The position numbers and the translations under genes were made by a program. Below, piece after piece: positions 7,465 to 14,533 of a DNA stretch of 22,609 nucleotides. The notes beneath the pieces were generated by a model. That model was not told the DNA's origin, made no database searches, and was given only the letters and a program-made list of their open reading frames with translations. Source of the stretch: an uncultured Mycolicibacterium sp. (lineage in GTDB: Bacteria; Actinomycetota; Actinomycetes; Mycobacteriales; Mycobacteriaceae); the NCBI RefSeq assembly GCF_937941905.1, contig NZ_CALDGS010000147.1, forward strand, positions 1 through 22,609, in the 5' to 3' direction. Position 1 is the stretch's first letter, and each line of letters opens with the position of its first letter.

Positions 7465-9077
7465 GCGCTCCCCTGCTGACCCTGTCCGGCCTGCACGTCA
7501 CCTACCGTGCCCACGGCGTCGAGGTCGACGCGGTGCGCGGGGTGGACCTCGAACTGCGGCCCGGCGAGGTGGTGGCCCTGGTCGGCGAGTCCGGGTCGGG
7601 CAAGTCGACCACCGCGCAGTCGGTGATCGGGCTGCTGCCCGCCGGCGGTGCGGTGACCGCCGGGTCGATCACCTTCGCCGGCCGCGAGCTCGCCCGCGCC
7701 CCGGAGCGGGTGCTGCGGGGTATCCGCGGCGCCGAGATCGGCTTCGTACCACAGGATCCCAACCTGGCGCTGAACCCGGTCAAGCGGATCGGCGAGCAGG
7801 TGGCCGAGGTGCTGCGGGTACACGGCCTGGCCGGCCGGCGGGAGGCCGCCGAGCTGGCCGTCCAGATCCTGGAGCGGGCCGGGCTCTCCCACCCGCGGGC
7901 CCGGGCCCGCCAGTACCCGCACGAACTGTCCGGCGGGATGAAACAGCGGGTGCTGATCGGCATCGCGCTGGCCTGCCGGCCGAAGCTGGTGATCGCCGAC
8001 GAGCCGACCAGCGCGCTGGACGTCACCGTGCAGAAGCGGGTGCTCGACCACCTGCAGCGCCTGACCGCCGAGGACAACACCGCGGTGCTGCTCATCACCC
8101 ACGACCTGGCGGTGGCCGCCGACCGCGCCGACCGGATCGTCGTGATGCGCCACGGGCGGGTCGTCGAATCCGGGAGCACCGCAGCGGTTCTCGGCGCACC
8201 GTCGCAGCCCTACACGCGCAGCCTGCTGGCCGCCGCGCCCAGCCTGTCCGACGGCTCGCTGGTGGGTACCCGGACGCTGGACGACGCGCGCGAGCTGCTG
8301 CGGCTGGAGCACATCGGCAAGCGGTTCGATCTGCCCGGCAGCCGCGAGCAGACGACCGCCGTCGACGACGTGTCGCTGACCGTGCGGCGCGGCCGCACCT
8401 ACAGCCTGATCGGCGAATCCGGTTCCGGGAAGTCGACCCTGGCGCGGATCGCCATGCGCCTGGAGGATCCCGACCGCGGCCGGGTGTGCTTCGACGGCAC
8501 CGACATCACCCGGCTGCGCGGGCGGGCACTGCGCGAGCTGCGCCGCCGGGTGCAGCTGGTGTACCAGAACCCGTACGCGTCCCTGGATCCCCGGCTGCGC
8601 ATCGACGAGGTGATCGCCGAACCGTTGCGTGCCTTCGGCATCGGCGACAAGGCGGCCCGGCAGCGCCGGGTGGCCGAGCTGCTCGATCAGGTCGCGCTGC
8701 CGGCGGCCACCGCCCGGCGCCGGGCCGCCGAGTTGTCCGGTGGGCAGCGGCAGCGGGTGGCGATCGCGCGGGCGCTGGCGCTGCAGCCGGAGCTGTTGGT
8801 GCTCGACGAGCCGGTCTCGGCGCTCGACGTCTCGGTGCAGGACCAGATCCTGCGGCTGCTGGTGCGGCTGCAACAGGATCTCGGCCTGGCCTACCTGTTC
8901 ATCTCGCACGACTTCGCGGTGGTGCGGCAGATCTCCGATGAGATCGGGGTGCTGCGCCGCGGCCGACTGGTGGAGCAGGGCCCCACCGCGCAGGTCTTCG
9001 ACGCCCCGCGGCACGACTACACCCGCGAGCTCATCGCCGCGGTGCCCGGGCGGGCCCGCACGGAGGTGGGCCGGTGA
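7461..9077 (+). CDS. Fused double ABC ATPase of the dipeptide-type importer (DppD-DppF in one chain)
   Basis: A 538-residue protein carrying two complete nucleotide-binding domains, so it replaces the separate DppD and DppF subunits. Domain 1 has Walker A GESGSGKST at 42-50, the signature LSGGMKQRV from 156 and Walker B with catalytic Glu in IADEPTSALD (176-187). Domain 2 has Walker A at 318-326, the signature LSGGQRQRV from 425 and Walker B LLVLDEPVSALD from 445. Both domains look catalytically intact. An oligopeptide-type C-terminal segment (QPYTRSLLAAAPS) follows domain 1, and a similar DYTRELIAAVPG ends domain 2. The GTG start at 7461 overlaps the permease stop by 4 bp. It powers uptake of the unknown ligand. 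Confidence 0.95.
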   Translation: MSAPLLTLSGLHVTYRAHGVEVDAVRGVDLELRPGEVVALVGESGSGKSTTAQSVIGLLPAGGAVTAGSITFAGRELARAPERVLRGIRGAEIGFVPQDPNLALNPVKRIGEQVAEVLRVHGLAGRREAAELAVQILERAGLSHPRARARQYPHELSGGMKQRVLIGIALACRPKLVIADEPTSALDVTVQKRVLDHLQRLTAEDNTAVLLITHDLAVAADRADRIVVMRHGRVVESGSTAAVLGAPSQPYTRSLLAAAPSLSDGSLVGTRTLDDARELLRLEHIGKRFDLPGSREQTTAVDDVSLTVRRGRTYSLIGESGSGKSTLARIAMRLEDPDRGRVCFDGTDITRLRGRALRELRRRVQLVYQNPYASLDPRLRIDEVIAEPLRAFGIGDKAARQRRVAELLDQVALPAATARRRAAELSGGQRQRVAIARALALQPELLVLDEPVSALDVSVQDQILRLLVRLQQDLGLAYLFISHDFAVVRQISDEIGVLRRGRLVEQGPTAQVFDAPRHDYTRELIAAVPGRARTEVGR

Positions 9078-10210
9078 ACCTCGAGGCGGCCCGGCGGGTG
9101 CGCGAGGCGATCGCCGCCCGCGCGGCGGGCGACTGGGACGGCGGGTTCGTGCCGGAGAACTTCACCGACCTGCGCGCCACCGAACTGCCCGAGCTCACCG
9201 TGCCCACCGACCTGGGCGGGCCGGGCGCGGGCATCGTCGCCGCGTCGGCCGCGGTGCGCGAGATCGCCGCCGGCGACGCCTCCACCGGGCTGGTGCTGGC
9301 GATGCACTACATCCACACCACCCGGCTGTTCGCCCGGCCCGAGGCCCGCACCCCGGCGGTGGAGAAGCTGGCCGCCCGGATCCTCGCCGACCGCGAGCTG
9401 GTCGCGCTGGTGGCCAGCGAGCAGCGCAGCGGCGCCCCGAGCCGGGGCGCCCCGATCCGCACCACCGCCACCCGCACCGCCGACGGCGGCTGGCGGCTCG
9501 ACGGCGCCAAGTCCTACGCCACCGGGGCGCGGGCGGCGGGCACCATCGTCATCGTCGCCACCCTGGCCGACGGCAGCGGCCGGCGCGGGCACTTCCTGGT
9601 GCCCCGAACCAGCCCGGGCCTGACCGTGATCGAGGCCTGGGACGCCGCCGGGCTGCGCGGCTCCGACAGCCAGGACCTGCGGCTGGACGGGGTGCGGGTG
9701 GACGAGGACGCGCTGGTCGAGACCGTCGAGGCCGACGGCCGCGCCGCCGACGTCACCCAGCCGGTCTGGTGGCCGCTCATGCTCGCCTCGATGCACCTCG
9801 GGGTGGCCGAGGCGGCCCGTGCGGAGGCGCTGCGGTTCGCCGACGGCCCGCGCACCGACGGCCGGCCCGGCCTGCTGAAACACACCGAGCGCATCCGCGA
9901 CCGCGCGGCCCGCGCCGAGCTGAAGCTCCTCACTGCCCGGGCACTGCTCGACGACGCGCTGCGCACCGCCGAGGCCGGCACCCTCACCCCGGCGCGGGCG
10001 GGCGCGGTCAAGGTGCTGGTGCACCGGTACGCCAGCGCCGTGGTGGACCAGTGCGGGCAGTTGATCGGCGCGGCGTCGATGCGGCTGAGCTCACCGATCC
10101 AGCGCTACTACCGCGATCTGCGGGTGGCGCTGCACAATCCGCCCGCCGAGGACACGGTGCTGGCGCAGCTGGCCACCGAGGTGCTCGGCCCGACCGAGGG
10201 GCAGTCATGA
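9074..10210 (+). CDS. Second acyl-CoA-dehydrogenase-fold flavoprotein, divergent
   Basis: A 378-residue member of the acyl-CoA dehydrogenase fold, distantly related to the first operon gene. Recognisable blocks are VPTDLGGPGAG, the middle-domain TRTADGGWRLDGAKSYATGA and a C-terminal SSPIQRYYRDLRVALHNP. I see no residue that clearly corresponds to the catalytic Glu of true acyl-CoA dehydrogenases, and the RYYRDLR block resembles flavin-dependent monooxygenases or desulfurases. It is more diverged from the SfnB core than the first gene and lacks the GQRLTASGT motif, so it probably has a different substrate or a partner role. GTG 9074 overlaps the ATPase stop by 4 bp and ATG 10207 overlaps its own stop, so it is translationally locked into the operon. 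Confidence 0.8.
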   Translation: MNLEAARRVREAIAARAAGDWDGGFVPENFTDLRATELPELTVPTDLGGPGAGIVAASAAVREIAAGDASTGLVLAMHYIHTTRLFARPEARTPAVEKLAARILADRELVALVASEQRSGAPSRGAPIRTTATRTADGGWRLDGAKSYATGARAAGTIVIVATLADGSGRRGHFLVPRTSPGLTVIEAWDAAGLRGSDSQDLRLDGVRVDEDALVETVEADGRAADVTQPVWWPLMLASMHLGVAEAARAEALRFADGPRTDGRPGLLKHTERIRDRAARAELKLLTARALLDDALRTAEAGTLTPARAGAVKVLVHRYASAVVDQCGQLIGAASMRLSSPIQRYYRDLRVALHNPPAEDTVLAQLATEVLGPTEGQS

Positions 10211-11100
10211 GTCCGTCGATCCGACTGTTGCTGCAACCCGAGCCCGACACCGACGCCGGCACCGACCTGTCCTGGCTGTACCGCGCCGCGCAGGCCGCCG
10301 AACGGGGTGGCTTCGACGCGGTGCTCGGCCCGCTGCCCGGGCCCGGCGTGCCGGTCGAACCCACCACCGCACTGGCCAACCTGGCCGCCCGCACCAGCCG
10401 CATCGGGCTGGTGGTGCCGGTGTCGGCGCAGTACGTCGCGCCGTACAACACCGCCCGGGTGCTCGCCACCCTGGACAACTTCTCCGGCGGGCGGGCCGGG
10501 TGGCGGCTGATCGGCGCGGCCGAGGACTCCGACCCGGCGCTGCACGCCCCCACCACCCCGGAGGACGAACGCTGGGATCGTGCCGCGGAGTTCGTCTGTG
10601 TGCTGCAGCGGCTGTGGGAGAGCTGGGAGGACGGGGCCGTCGTCGCCGACAAGGAGTCCGGTGTGTACGTGGACAATTCGCGGCTGCACGCCATCGACCA
10701 CGAGGGCAGCTACTTCCGGGTGGCCGGGCCGCTGAACCTGCCGCGCACCCCGCAGCTGCACCCGCCTCTGATCGTCCGCGCCGACGACCCCGATGCCGCC
10801 GAATTCGCCTCGCGGCACTCCGATGTCGCGATCGTCGGGCCGGACCGGGGACGGCTGGCCGGGCCGGCGGTGACGGTGCGCGAGGCCGATTCGCTCGACG
10901 TCGCGGCACTGGCCGGGCCGGTGCGGCGCGGTGAGATCGACGGCTGGCTGCTGCGGCTGACCGCCACCGAGACCGAGCACTTCGTCGACACCGTGCTGCC
11001 GGGGCTGCGCGAACTCGGCCTGGCCCGCCGGCAGTACCAGACATCCACCCTGCGCGGCCACCTCGGGCTGGCCGCCCGGCCCGTCGGAGTCCTGTCATGA
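10207..11100 (+). CDS. Shortened luciferase-like (LLM class) flavin oxidoreductase
   Basis: A 297-residue protein of the NtaA/SnaA/DszA branch of luciferase-like monooxygenases. It keeps blocks such as TSRIGLVVPVSAQYVAPYNTARVLATLDNFSGGRAGW, RWDRAAEFVCVLQRLW, a DKESGVYVD segment, and a C-terminal FVDTVLPGLRELGL / STLRGHLGL like that of the next gene. It is about 127 residues shorter than that neighbour. The shortfall lies in the centre, after the RADDPDAAEFASRHSD block, and the usual NxVTS flavin-site stretch reads WRLIGA. It may be a degenerate copy, a partner subunit or a specialised short enzyme. Start ATG 10207 overlaps the previous stop and its own stop overlaps the next start. Confidence 0.8.
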   Translation: MSPSIRLLLQPEPDTDAGTDLSWLYRAAQAAERGGFDAVLGPLPGPGVPVEPTTALANLAARTSRIGLVVPVSAQYVAPYNTARVLATLDNFSGGRAGWRLIGAAEDSDPALHAPTTPEDERWDRAAEFVCVLQRLWESWEDGAVVADKESGVYVDNSRLHAIDHEGSYFRVAGPLNLPRTPQLHPPLIVRADDPDAAEFASRHSDVAIVGPDRGRLAGPAVTVREADSLDVAALAGPVRRGEIDGWLLRLTATETEHFVDTVLPGLRELGLARRQYQTSTLRGHLGLAARPVGVLS

Positions 11101-12371
11101 CCGAGCGACAGATGCACCTGAACCTGAACCTGCGCGGCATCGGGTTCCACCGCGCGGCCTGGCGCCACCCCACCGCCCGGCCCACCGAGGTGTGGACGCT
11201 GCCGTACTACGTCGAGATCGTCCAGGCCGCCGAGCGGGCCAAGCTCGACGCGGTGTTCCTGGCCGACAGCCCCAAGGTGTACAGCGAGCGCGAGCCGCTG
11301 GCGATGAGCAACGAGCCGCTCACCCTGCTTTCGGCGCTGGCCGCGCACACCGAGCGGATCGGGCTGATCGGCACCGTGTCGACCACCTACAACGACCCCT
11401 ACGACGTGGCGCTGCGGTTCGCCTCGCTGGACCAGCTGTCCGGCGGCCGGGCCGCGATGAACTTCGTCACCTCCTCCGGCGACGTCATCGCCCGCAACTT
11501 CGGGTTCGCCGGCCACCCCGACTTCGAGCTGCGCTACGACCGCGCCGCCGAGTTCGTCGACGTGGTGGTCGGGCTGTGGTCCGGCGAGCACGTCGAGCAC
11601 CACGGCCGGTTCTTCGACGTGTCCGGCCGGCTGCCGATCCCGCCGTCGCCGCAGGGCCATCCGGTGCTGGTGCAGGCCGGGGCGTCGGACCGGGGCCGGC
11701 ACATGGCCGCGCTGCGCGCCGAGGCCGTCTACACCGGGTCCTCGACCATCCCCAACGGCCTGGAGTTCTACAACGACGTCAAGGCCCGGGCCCGCCGGCT
11801 CGGCCGGCCGGAGGGGTCGATCAAGATCCTGCCCGGGGTGATCCCCTACGTCGGGTCCACCGAGGCCGAGGGCAAGGCGCTGGAGGCCGAGCTGGAGGAC
11901 CTGGCGGTCAAGAACGTCGACGTCATCGGGCAGCTGGCCGACGAGCTGGGCTGCGACTTCACCGGCTACGACCTCGACGCCCCGTTCCCCGAGGAGCTGT
12001 TCCCCGACCCGAGCCGCTGGAAGGACGGGCTGAGCCGGCTCAACCGGCTGCGCACCTGGGTCCGCGACGAGAACCTGACCATCCGGCAGCTGGCGATCAA
12101 GGTGGAGAAGGGCCTGCGCAACGTGCACTGGACCATCGCCGGCTCGGCCGAACAGATCGCCGACGAGCTGGAGCGCTGGTTCCGGGCCGGGGCGGCCGAC
12201 GGGTTCAACATCCTGGTGCCGCTGCACCCGAAGGGCACCCTCGACTTCGTCGAGCAGGTGGTGCCCATCCTGCAGCGGCGGGGCCTGTTCCGCACCGAGT
12301 ACGAGGGCAGCACCCTGCGCGAACACTTCGGGCTGGAGGTACCGCGGGTGCCGGCCGGTGCGACCGCCTGA
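11097..12371 (+). CDS. NtaA/SnaA/DszA-type FMN-dependent monooxygenase
   Basis: A 424-residue luciferase-like monooxygenase of the NtaA/DszA family, which uses reduced FMN and O2 to cleave C-N or C-S bonds (nitrilotriacetate, dibenzothiophene sulfone, pristinamycin and others). Visible blocks: HLNLNLRGIGFHRAAWRH at the N-terminus, YYVEIVQAAERAKLDAVFLAD, STTYNDPYDVALRFASLDQLSGGRA, NFVTSSGD, RYDRAAEFVDVVVGLW, an HHGRFFDVSGRLPIPPSPQ segment, and VLVQAGASDRGRHMAA. The C-terminal HPKGTLDFVEQVVPILQRRG and TLREHFGL close the family. Length and motifs look complete. It is the last gene of the operon and needs a flavin reductase encoded elsewhere. Start ATG 11097 overlaps the preceding stop by 4 bp. 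Confidence 0.92.
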   Translation: MTERQMHLNLNLRGIGFHRAAWRHPTARPTEVWTLPYYVEIVQAAERAKLDAVFLADSPKVYSEREPLAMSNEPLTLLSALAAHTERIGLIGTVSTTYNDPYDVALRFASLDQLSGGRAAMNFVTSSGDVIARNFGFAGHPDFELRYDRAAEFVDVVVGLWSGEHVEHHGRFFDVSGRLPIPPSPQGHPVLVQAGASDRGRHMAALRAEAVYTGSSTIPNGLEFYNDVKARARRLGRPEGSIKILPGVIPYVGSTEAEGKALEAELEDLAVKNVDVIGQLADELGCDFTGYDLDAPFPEELFPDPSRWKDGLSRLNRLRTWVRDENLTIRQLAIKVEKGLRNVHWTIAGSAEQIADELERWFRAGAADGFNILVPLHPKGTLDFVEQVVPILQRRGLFRTEYEGSTLREHFGLEVPRVPAGATA

Positions 12372-12407
12372 GCACCGAGCCGGTGTCGGCCGGACCTGCG
12401 TCCCCGG

Positions 12408-12413
12408 TAAGCT
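12408..12413 (+). promoter_or_regulatory. -10 element of the tRNA-Arg promoter
   Basis: TAAGCT (TANNNT) lies 12 bp before the first base of the tRNA, giving a start site near 12420 and a short 5' leader. No good -35 hexamer is visible at the usual distance. Confidence 0.45.
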
Positions 12414-12425
12414 GCACAGACGTCA

Positions 12426-12498
12426 GCCCTCGTAGCTCAGGGGATAGAGCACCGCTCTCCTAAAGCGGGTGTCGCAGGTTCGAATCCTGCCGGGGGCA
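12426..12498 (+). tRNA. tRNA-Arg (anticodon CCT)
   Basis: A 73-nt cloverleaf without encoded CCA. Acceptor stem 12426-12432 pairs with 12491-12497 (one G-U). D-stem GCTC/GAGC at 12435-12438/12447-12450. Anticodon stem CCGCT/AGCGG flanks loop CTCCTAA with anticodon CCT at 12459-12461, reading AGG. Variable loop 12469-12473. T-stem GCAGG/CCTGC with loop TTCGAAT at 12479-12485. Discriminator base A at 12498. AGG is a rare codon in such GC-rich genomes. Confidence 0.97.
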
Positions 12499-12832
12499 CG
12501 GGGCGGGCTGCAGAGATGCATGGTCGTGCCACCTGCATGTAACTTCACTCAGCACCGTCGGCGCCACGGCACCGCATTGCAACGACGGGTAGCCGGACCG
12601 GGTCGTATCCCCGGCGGAACCACCTGAATGACTGAGTCCGGCGGCGTGGCACTTTACCGCGGGCACTCGGAGTTCGACAGAATCAGCCTTCGTGAAATTC
12701 GTCCGCAGCTGATCAGTTCGCCGCGGCGAGCCCGGGTGAACGCAGGCTCAACAGCACGCTGTGATCACTGCTTGCGGTTGCTCTGATTTACGCAGCAGTC
12801 GAGCATGCGGTCTTCAGCGGTCGACGAGTGGA

Positions 12833-12859
12833 ATTTCTTCCAGGGCGGTCGGAAGAAAT
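12833..12859. repeat. Perfect 9-bp inverted repeat (hairpin or operator)
   Basis: ATTTCTTCC (12833-12841) and GGAAGAAAT (12851-12859) are exact reverse complements around a 9-nt spacer. There is no T tract, so an operator or RNA hairpin is as likely as a terminator. It sits about 130 bp upstream of the zinc-ribbon gene. Confidence 0.6.
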
Positions 12860-12977
12860 ACGGAACCGTTGGTGGTGAATGCGGCTGCTGATCAAGACGA
12901 GCGGTGAAATATCCACAACTCACGCTTCCGAGGTGTCCGCCAGGCGGATTAGTCCGGCAATAGCCCTGACCGTTTCA

Positions 12978-12983
12978 TATCAT
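12978..12983 (+). promoter_or_regulatory. -10 element, probable leaderless start of the zinc-ribbon gene
   Basis: TATCAT (TANNNT) is followed by 7 bp and then ATG at 12991. This is the spacing expected for a leaderless transcript and supports 12991 over the ATG at 12982. Confidence 0.4.
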
Positions 12984-12990
12984 GCCCCGC

Positions 12991-13518
12991 ATGGAGTTCT
13001 TGATTCTCGTGCTCTTCTGGGGGTTGGTGTGGGGCGCGGTTTCAGCACTCATTGGGCACCAAAAAAATCTCTCCACCGGCGGCAGCTTCTGCTGGGGGTT
13101 CTTCCTCGGAATCATCGGGTTGATCGTCGTCATCGCCCGAAAGCCCGGCCTTCCTCCAGCGCCGCCCGGTTGGCGCGCAATGCGGTGCCCCCGCTGCAAC
13201 GCCGTGCAGAACGTCTTGAACGAAGCCATTACATTCGAGTGCTGGCAATGCCACCTGACCACGCCGTTACCGGGCAGAGGTCAGCCCGAAGCACCCAGAA
13301 CACCGGAACCTTCCGCCGGCCCGCTCACGGTGCTCTGCCTGCACTGTGGCGCCAAACTGAAAATGAAGTCGGGCGCGAAACGCTTCAGATGTGCGAAATG
13401 CGAGAAGGTCTGCGCCCTCGTAACGTGCCCGAGCTGCGGCGCATTGCTGTCAGCGTTTGAAAATTCAGAGAAATTCCGCTGCGCAAAATGCGACACGCTC
13501 CACCCGATGCCGCACTGA
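12991..13518 (+). CDS. Membrane protein with three tandem zinc ribbons
   Basis: A 175-residue protein I cannot assign to a named family. Two hydrophobic segments (about residues 2-20 and 33-49) form a short membrane hairpin, followed by a Pro-rich linker. Three treble-clef/zinc-ribbon-like motifs follow, all with the same spacing CxxC-x14-CxxC: Cys 66/69/84/87, 116/119/134/137 and 146/149/164/167. Each should bind one Zn. A second long linker (about residues 92-112) separates ribbon 1 from ribbons 2 and 3. The codon usage is less GC-biased than that of neighbours, which suggests recent transfer. Start ATG 12991 fits a leaderless promoter; ATG 12982 would add three residues. Possible roles are nucleic-acid or protein binding at the membrane, but nothing decides this. 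Confidence 0.8.
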   Translation: MEFLILVLFWGLVWGAVSALIGHQKNLSTGGSFCWGFFLGIIGLIVVIARKPGLPPAPPGWRAMRCPRCNAVQNVLNEAITFECWQCHLTTPLPGRGQPEAPRTPEPSAGPLTVLCLHCGAKLKMKSGAKRFRCAKCEKVCALVTCPSCGALLSAFENSEKFRCAKCDTLHPMPH

Positions 13519-14214
13519 CACGACGGCGGCTAGCGTCAGCCTCTACAGCACGGCGTGTGTATCGCAACGGTCCGCCGTCCGTGCCGGCGGATGAGCACGG
13601 CCTCGTCGGCCTCCGACCAGAGACCCCTCCGATCAGAGACCGTGGTCGCGAAGCCGGTCGCGCGGACACTCGGCGGCCTGCTCGACCCTGGTCGCCAGTT
13701 CCCGTGGCATGGGTCAGGCCACCGGACCCGGGCGTGCCCCGCGCGCGGCCGGCGCACTGATGTTGAGGCGACTTCTTCCAGATCCCGACATCGAACTCGA
13801 GCCGGGCCACCGGGTTCCCGACGTGCCGGTCGAAATGGCGTACCTCGGCGCTGAACTTCAGTAGCGTCGCGGTCCGGGCCTCGCCGGTCATCACAGCGTC
13901 CCGCGGCCGTCCGATGATGCCGGCCCTGTCCTCGACGTCGACGCCGCGGCCGGGAGTGCGGGCGACCGAGCCGTCCGTCTCGTCAGGAACGCCGGCCCAG
14001 GTGACGAGCCGGCACTCCTCCGGCTCGATGTCGAAGCAAAATGTCAGCACCCGGCCGTCGGGCGTCCCGCCATGTCGGCTCCGTCGGCACATCCCGGCAA
14101 CCGGCGCTGCGCATTGCTCGGGCATCGAGACCAGCGGCGCGCGCCACGCATCGGATTCGCCACCCACACTGCAAACACAGCGAATATTGCCTTCTCCGTT
14201 AGTTTTTCGCGTCC
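13519..14214. other. Interval with no intact gene; decayed coding traces on the minus strand
   Basis: About 700 bp between the zinc-ribbon gene and the promoter of the His-rich secreted protein. The only coding-like signal is the broken minus-strand frame at 13536-14050, described separately. The part from about 14130 to 14214 is AT-richer and non-coding. No RNA gene, transposase or repeat was recognised. Confidence 0.5.
13536..14050 (-). pseudogene. Decayed protein-coding remnant, function unknown
   Basis: On the minus strand, 14050 down to about 13766 reads as about 95 residues with strong GC3 bias (including CFDIEPEECRLVTWAGVPDE, DAVMTGEARTATLLKFSAEV and HVGNPVARLEFDVGIWKK), typical of a real gene. 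After WKK the bias moves to another frame that reads RLNISAPAARGARPGPVA and ends with TGA at 13714-13716. A third coding-biased stretch (LWSEADEAVLIRRHGRR) ends near 13536. No single frame with a good start covers the region. It looks like a gene broken by at least one frameshift and lacking a clear 5' end. I do not recognise the family. It could also be chance GC bias. Confidence 0.35.
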
Positions 14215-14242
14215 TTGCGATGCGCAACGATCGGACTATCGT
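14215..14242 (+). promoter_or_regulatory. SigA-like promoter of the His-rich secreted protein
   Basis: TTGCGA (14215-14220), a 16-bp spacer and TATCGT (14237-14242) form a good housekeeping promoter. The predicted start near 14249 leaves a 5' leader of about 30 nt containing GAGAGG at 14265-14270, 9 bp before the GTG start. Confidence 0.5.
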
Positions 14243-14279
14243 GGGCCTCGGGTCGGACTGAAGTGAGAGGTTGAGAACG

Positions 14280-14531
14280 GTGAGACGGGCACGACTGATG
14301 CGAACGATGGCCATGACGATTGGTGCCCTGGCAGTTCCCGCGGTGCTCGCGGTCGGCGGCGCCGGCCAGGCGACGGCCGCCCCGGACATCTGCGTGAGCG
14401 GGCCGTACGGATTCGCCTACGCGTGTGTGAACACCCCGAACTGGGTGGGCTGGCACCCCGGCCCGCCCCCGGGCCACTGGAAACACCCGCACGGCCCCGG
14501 ACCGCACGGCCCGGGTCACCATCACCACTGA
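14280..14531 (+). CDS. Small secreted His/Pro/Gly-rich protein
   Basis: An 83-residue protein. Residues 1 to about 33 are a signal peptide: a basic start with several Arg, a hydrophobic Ala/Val/Leu core and an AxA-type site before APD. The mature part of about 50 residues has two Cys (ICVSG and ACVNT, a likely disulfide), an aromatic YGFAYACVNTPNWVGWHPG segment and a natural C-terminal tail rich in His, Pro and Gly that ends in four consecutive His. The tail could bind Cu, Ni or Zn, which is inference. GTG 14280 is preferred to an in-frame TTG at 14271 because GAGAGG lies 9 bp before the GTG and touches the TTG. Small exported proteins with a similar CVNTP-type core occur in mycobacteria. Confidence 0.75.
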   Translation: MRRARLMRTMAMTIGALAVPAVLAVGGAGQATAAPDICVSGPYGFAYACVNTPNWVGWHPGPPPGHWKHPHGPGPHGPGHHHH

Positions 14532-14533
14532 CG

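Larger units (their letters stand above)
12499..12990. other. Gene-less interval after tRNA-Arg, lower GC than flanks
   Basis: About 490 bp with no convincing gene: the open frames have poor GC3 bias and no start signal. The stretch is visibly less GC-rich than the operon before it. It contains a 9-bp inverted repeat at 12833-12859 and a TANNNT element at 12978-12983 just before the zinc-ribbon gene. I found no integrase and no repeat of the tRNA 3' end. Confidence 0.5.

Noticed and set aside
12460..12666. Minus-strand 68-residue reading frame ending in the CPRQDSNLRHPL-like sequence
   Set aside because: It is the antisense of the tRNA-Arg gene; the DSNLRHP ending is a well-known artefact of translating tRNA complements.
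12879..13460. A 193-codon plus-strand frame overlapping the zinc-ribbon gene
   Set aside because: It has no recognisable domain. The overlapping frame from 12991 has transmembrane segments and three regular zinc ribbons.
12426..14270. An integrated element with att repeats at tRNA-Arg
   Set aside because: I found no integrase, transposase or second copy of the tRNA 3' end in the window; only composition supports mobility.
13385..14389. A single 334-residue minus-strand protein
   Set aside because: Its ends are antisense to the zinc-ribbon and secreted-protein genes and are low-quality. Only the middle part looks coding, so it is reported as a remnant.
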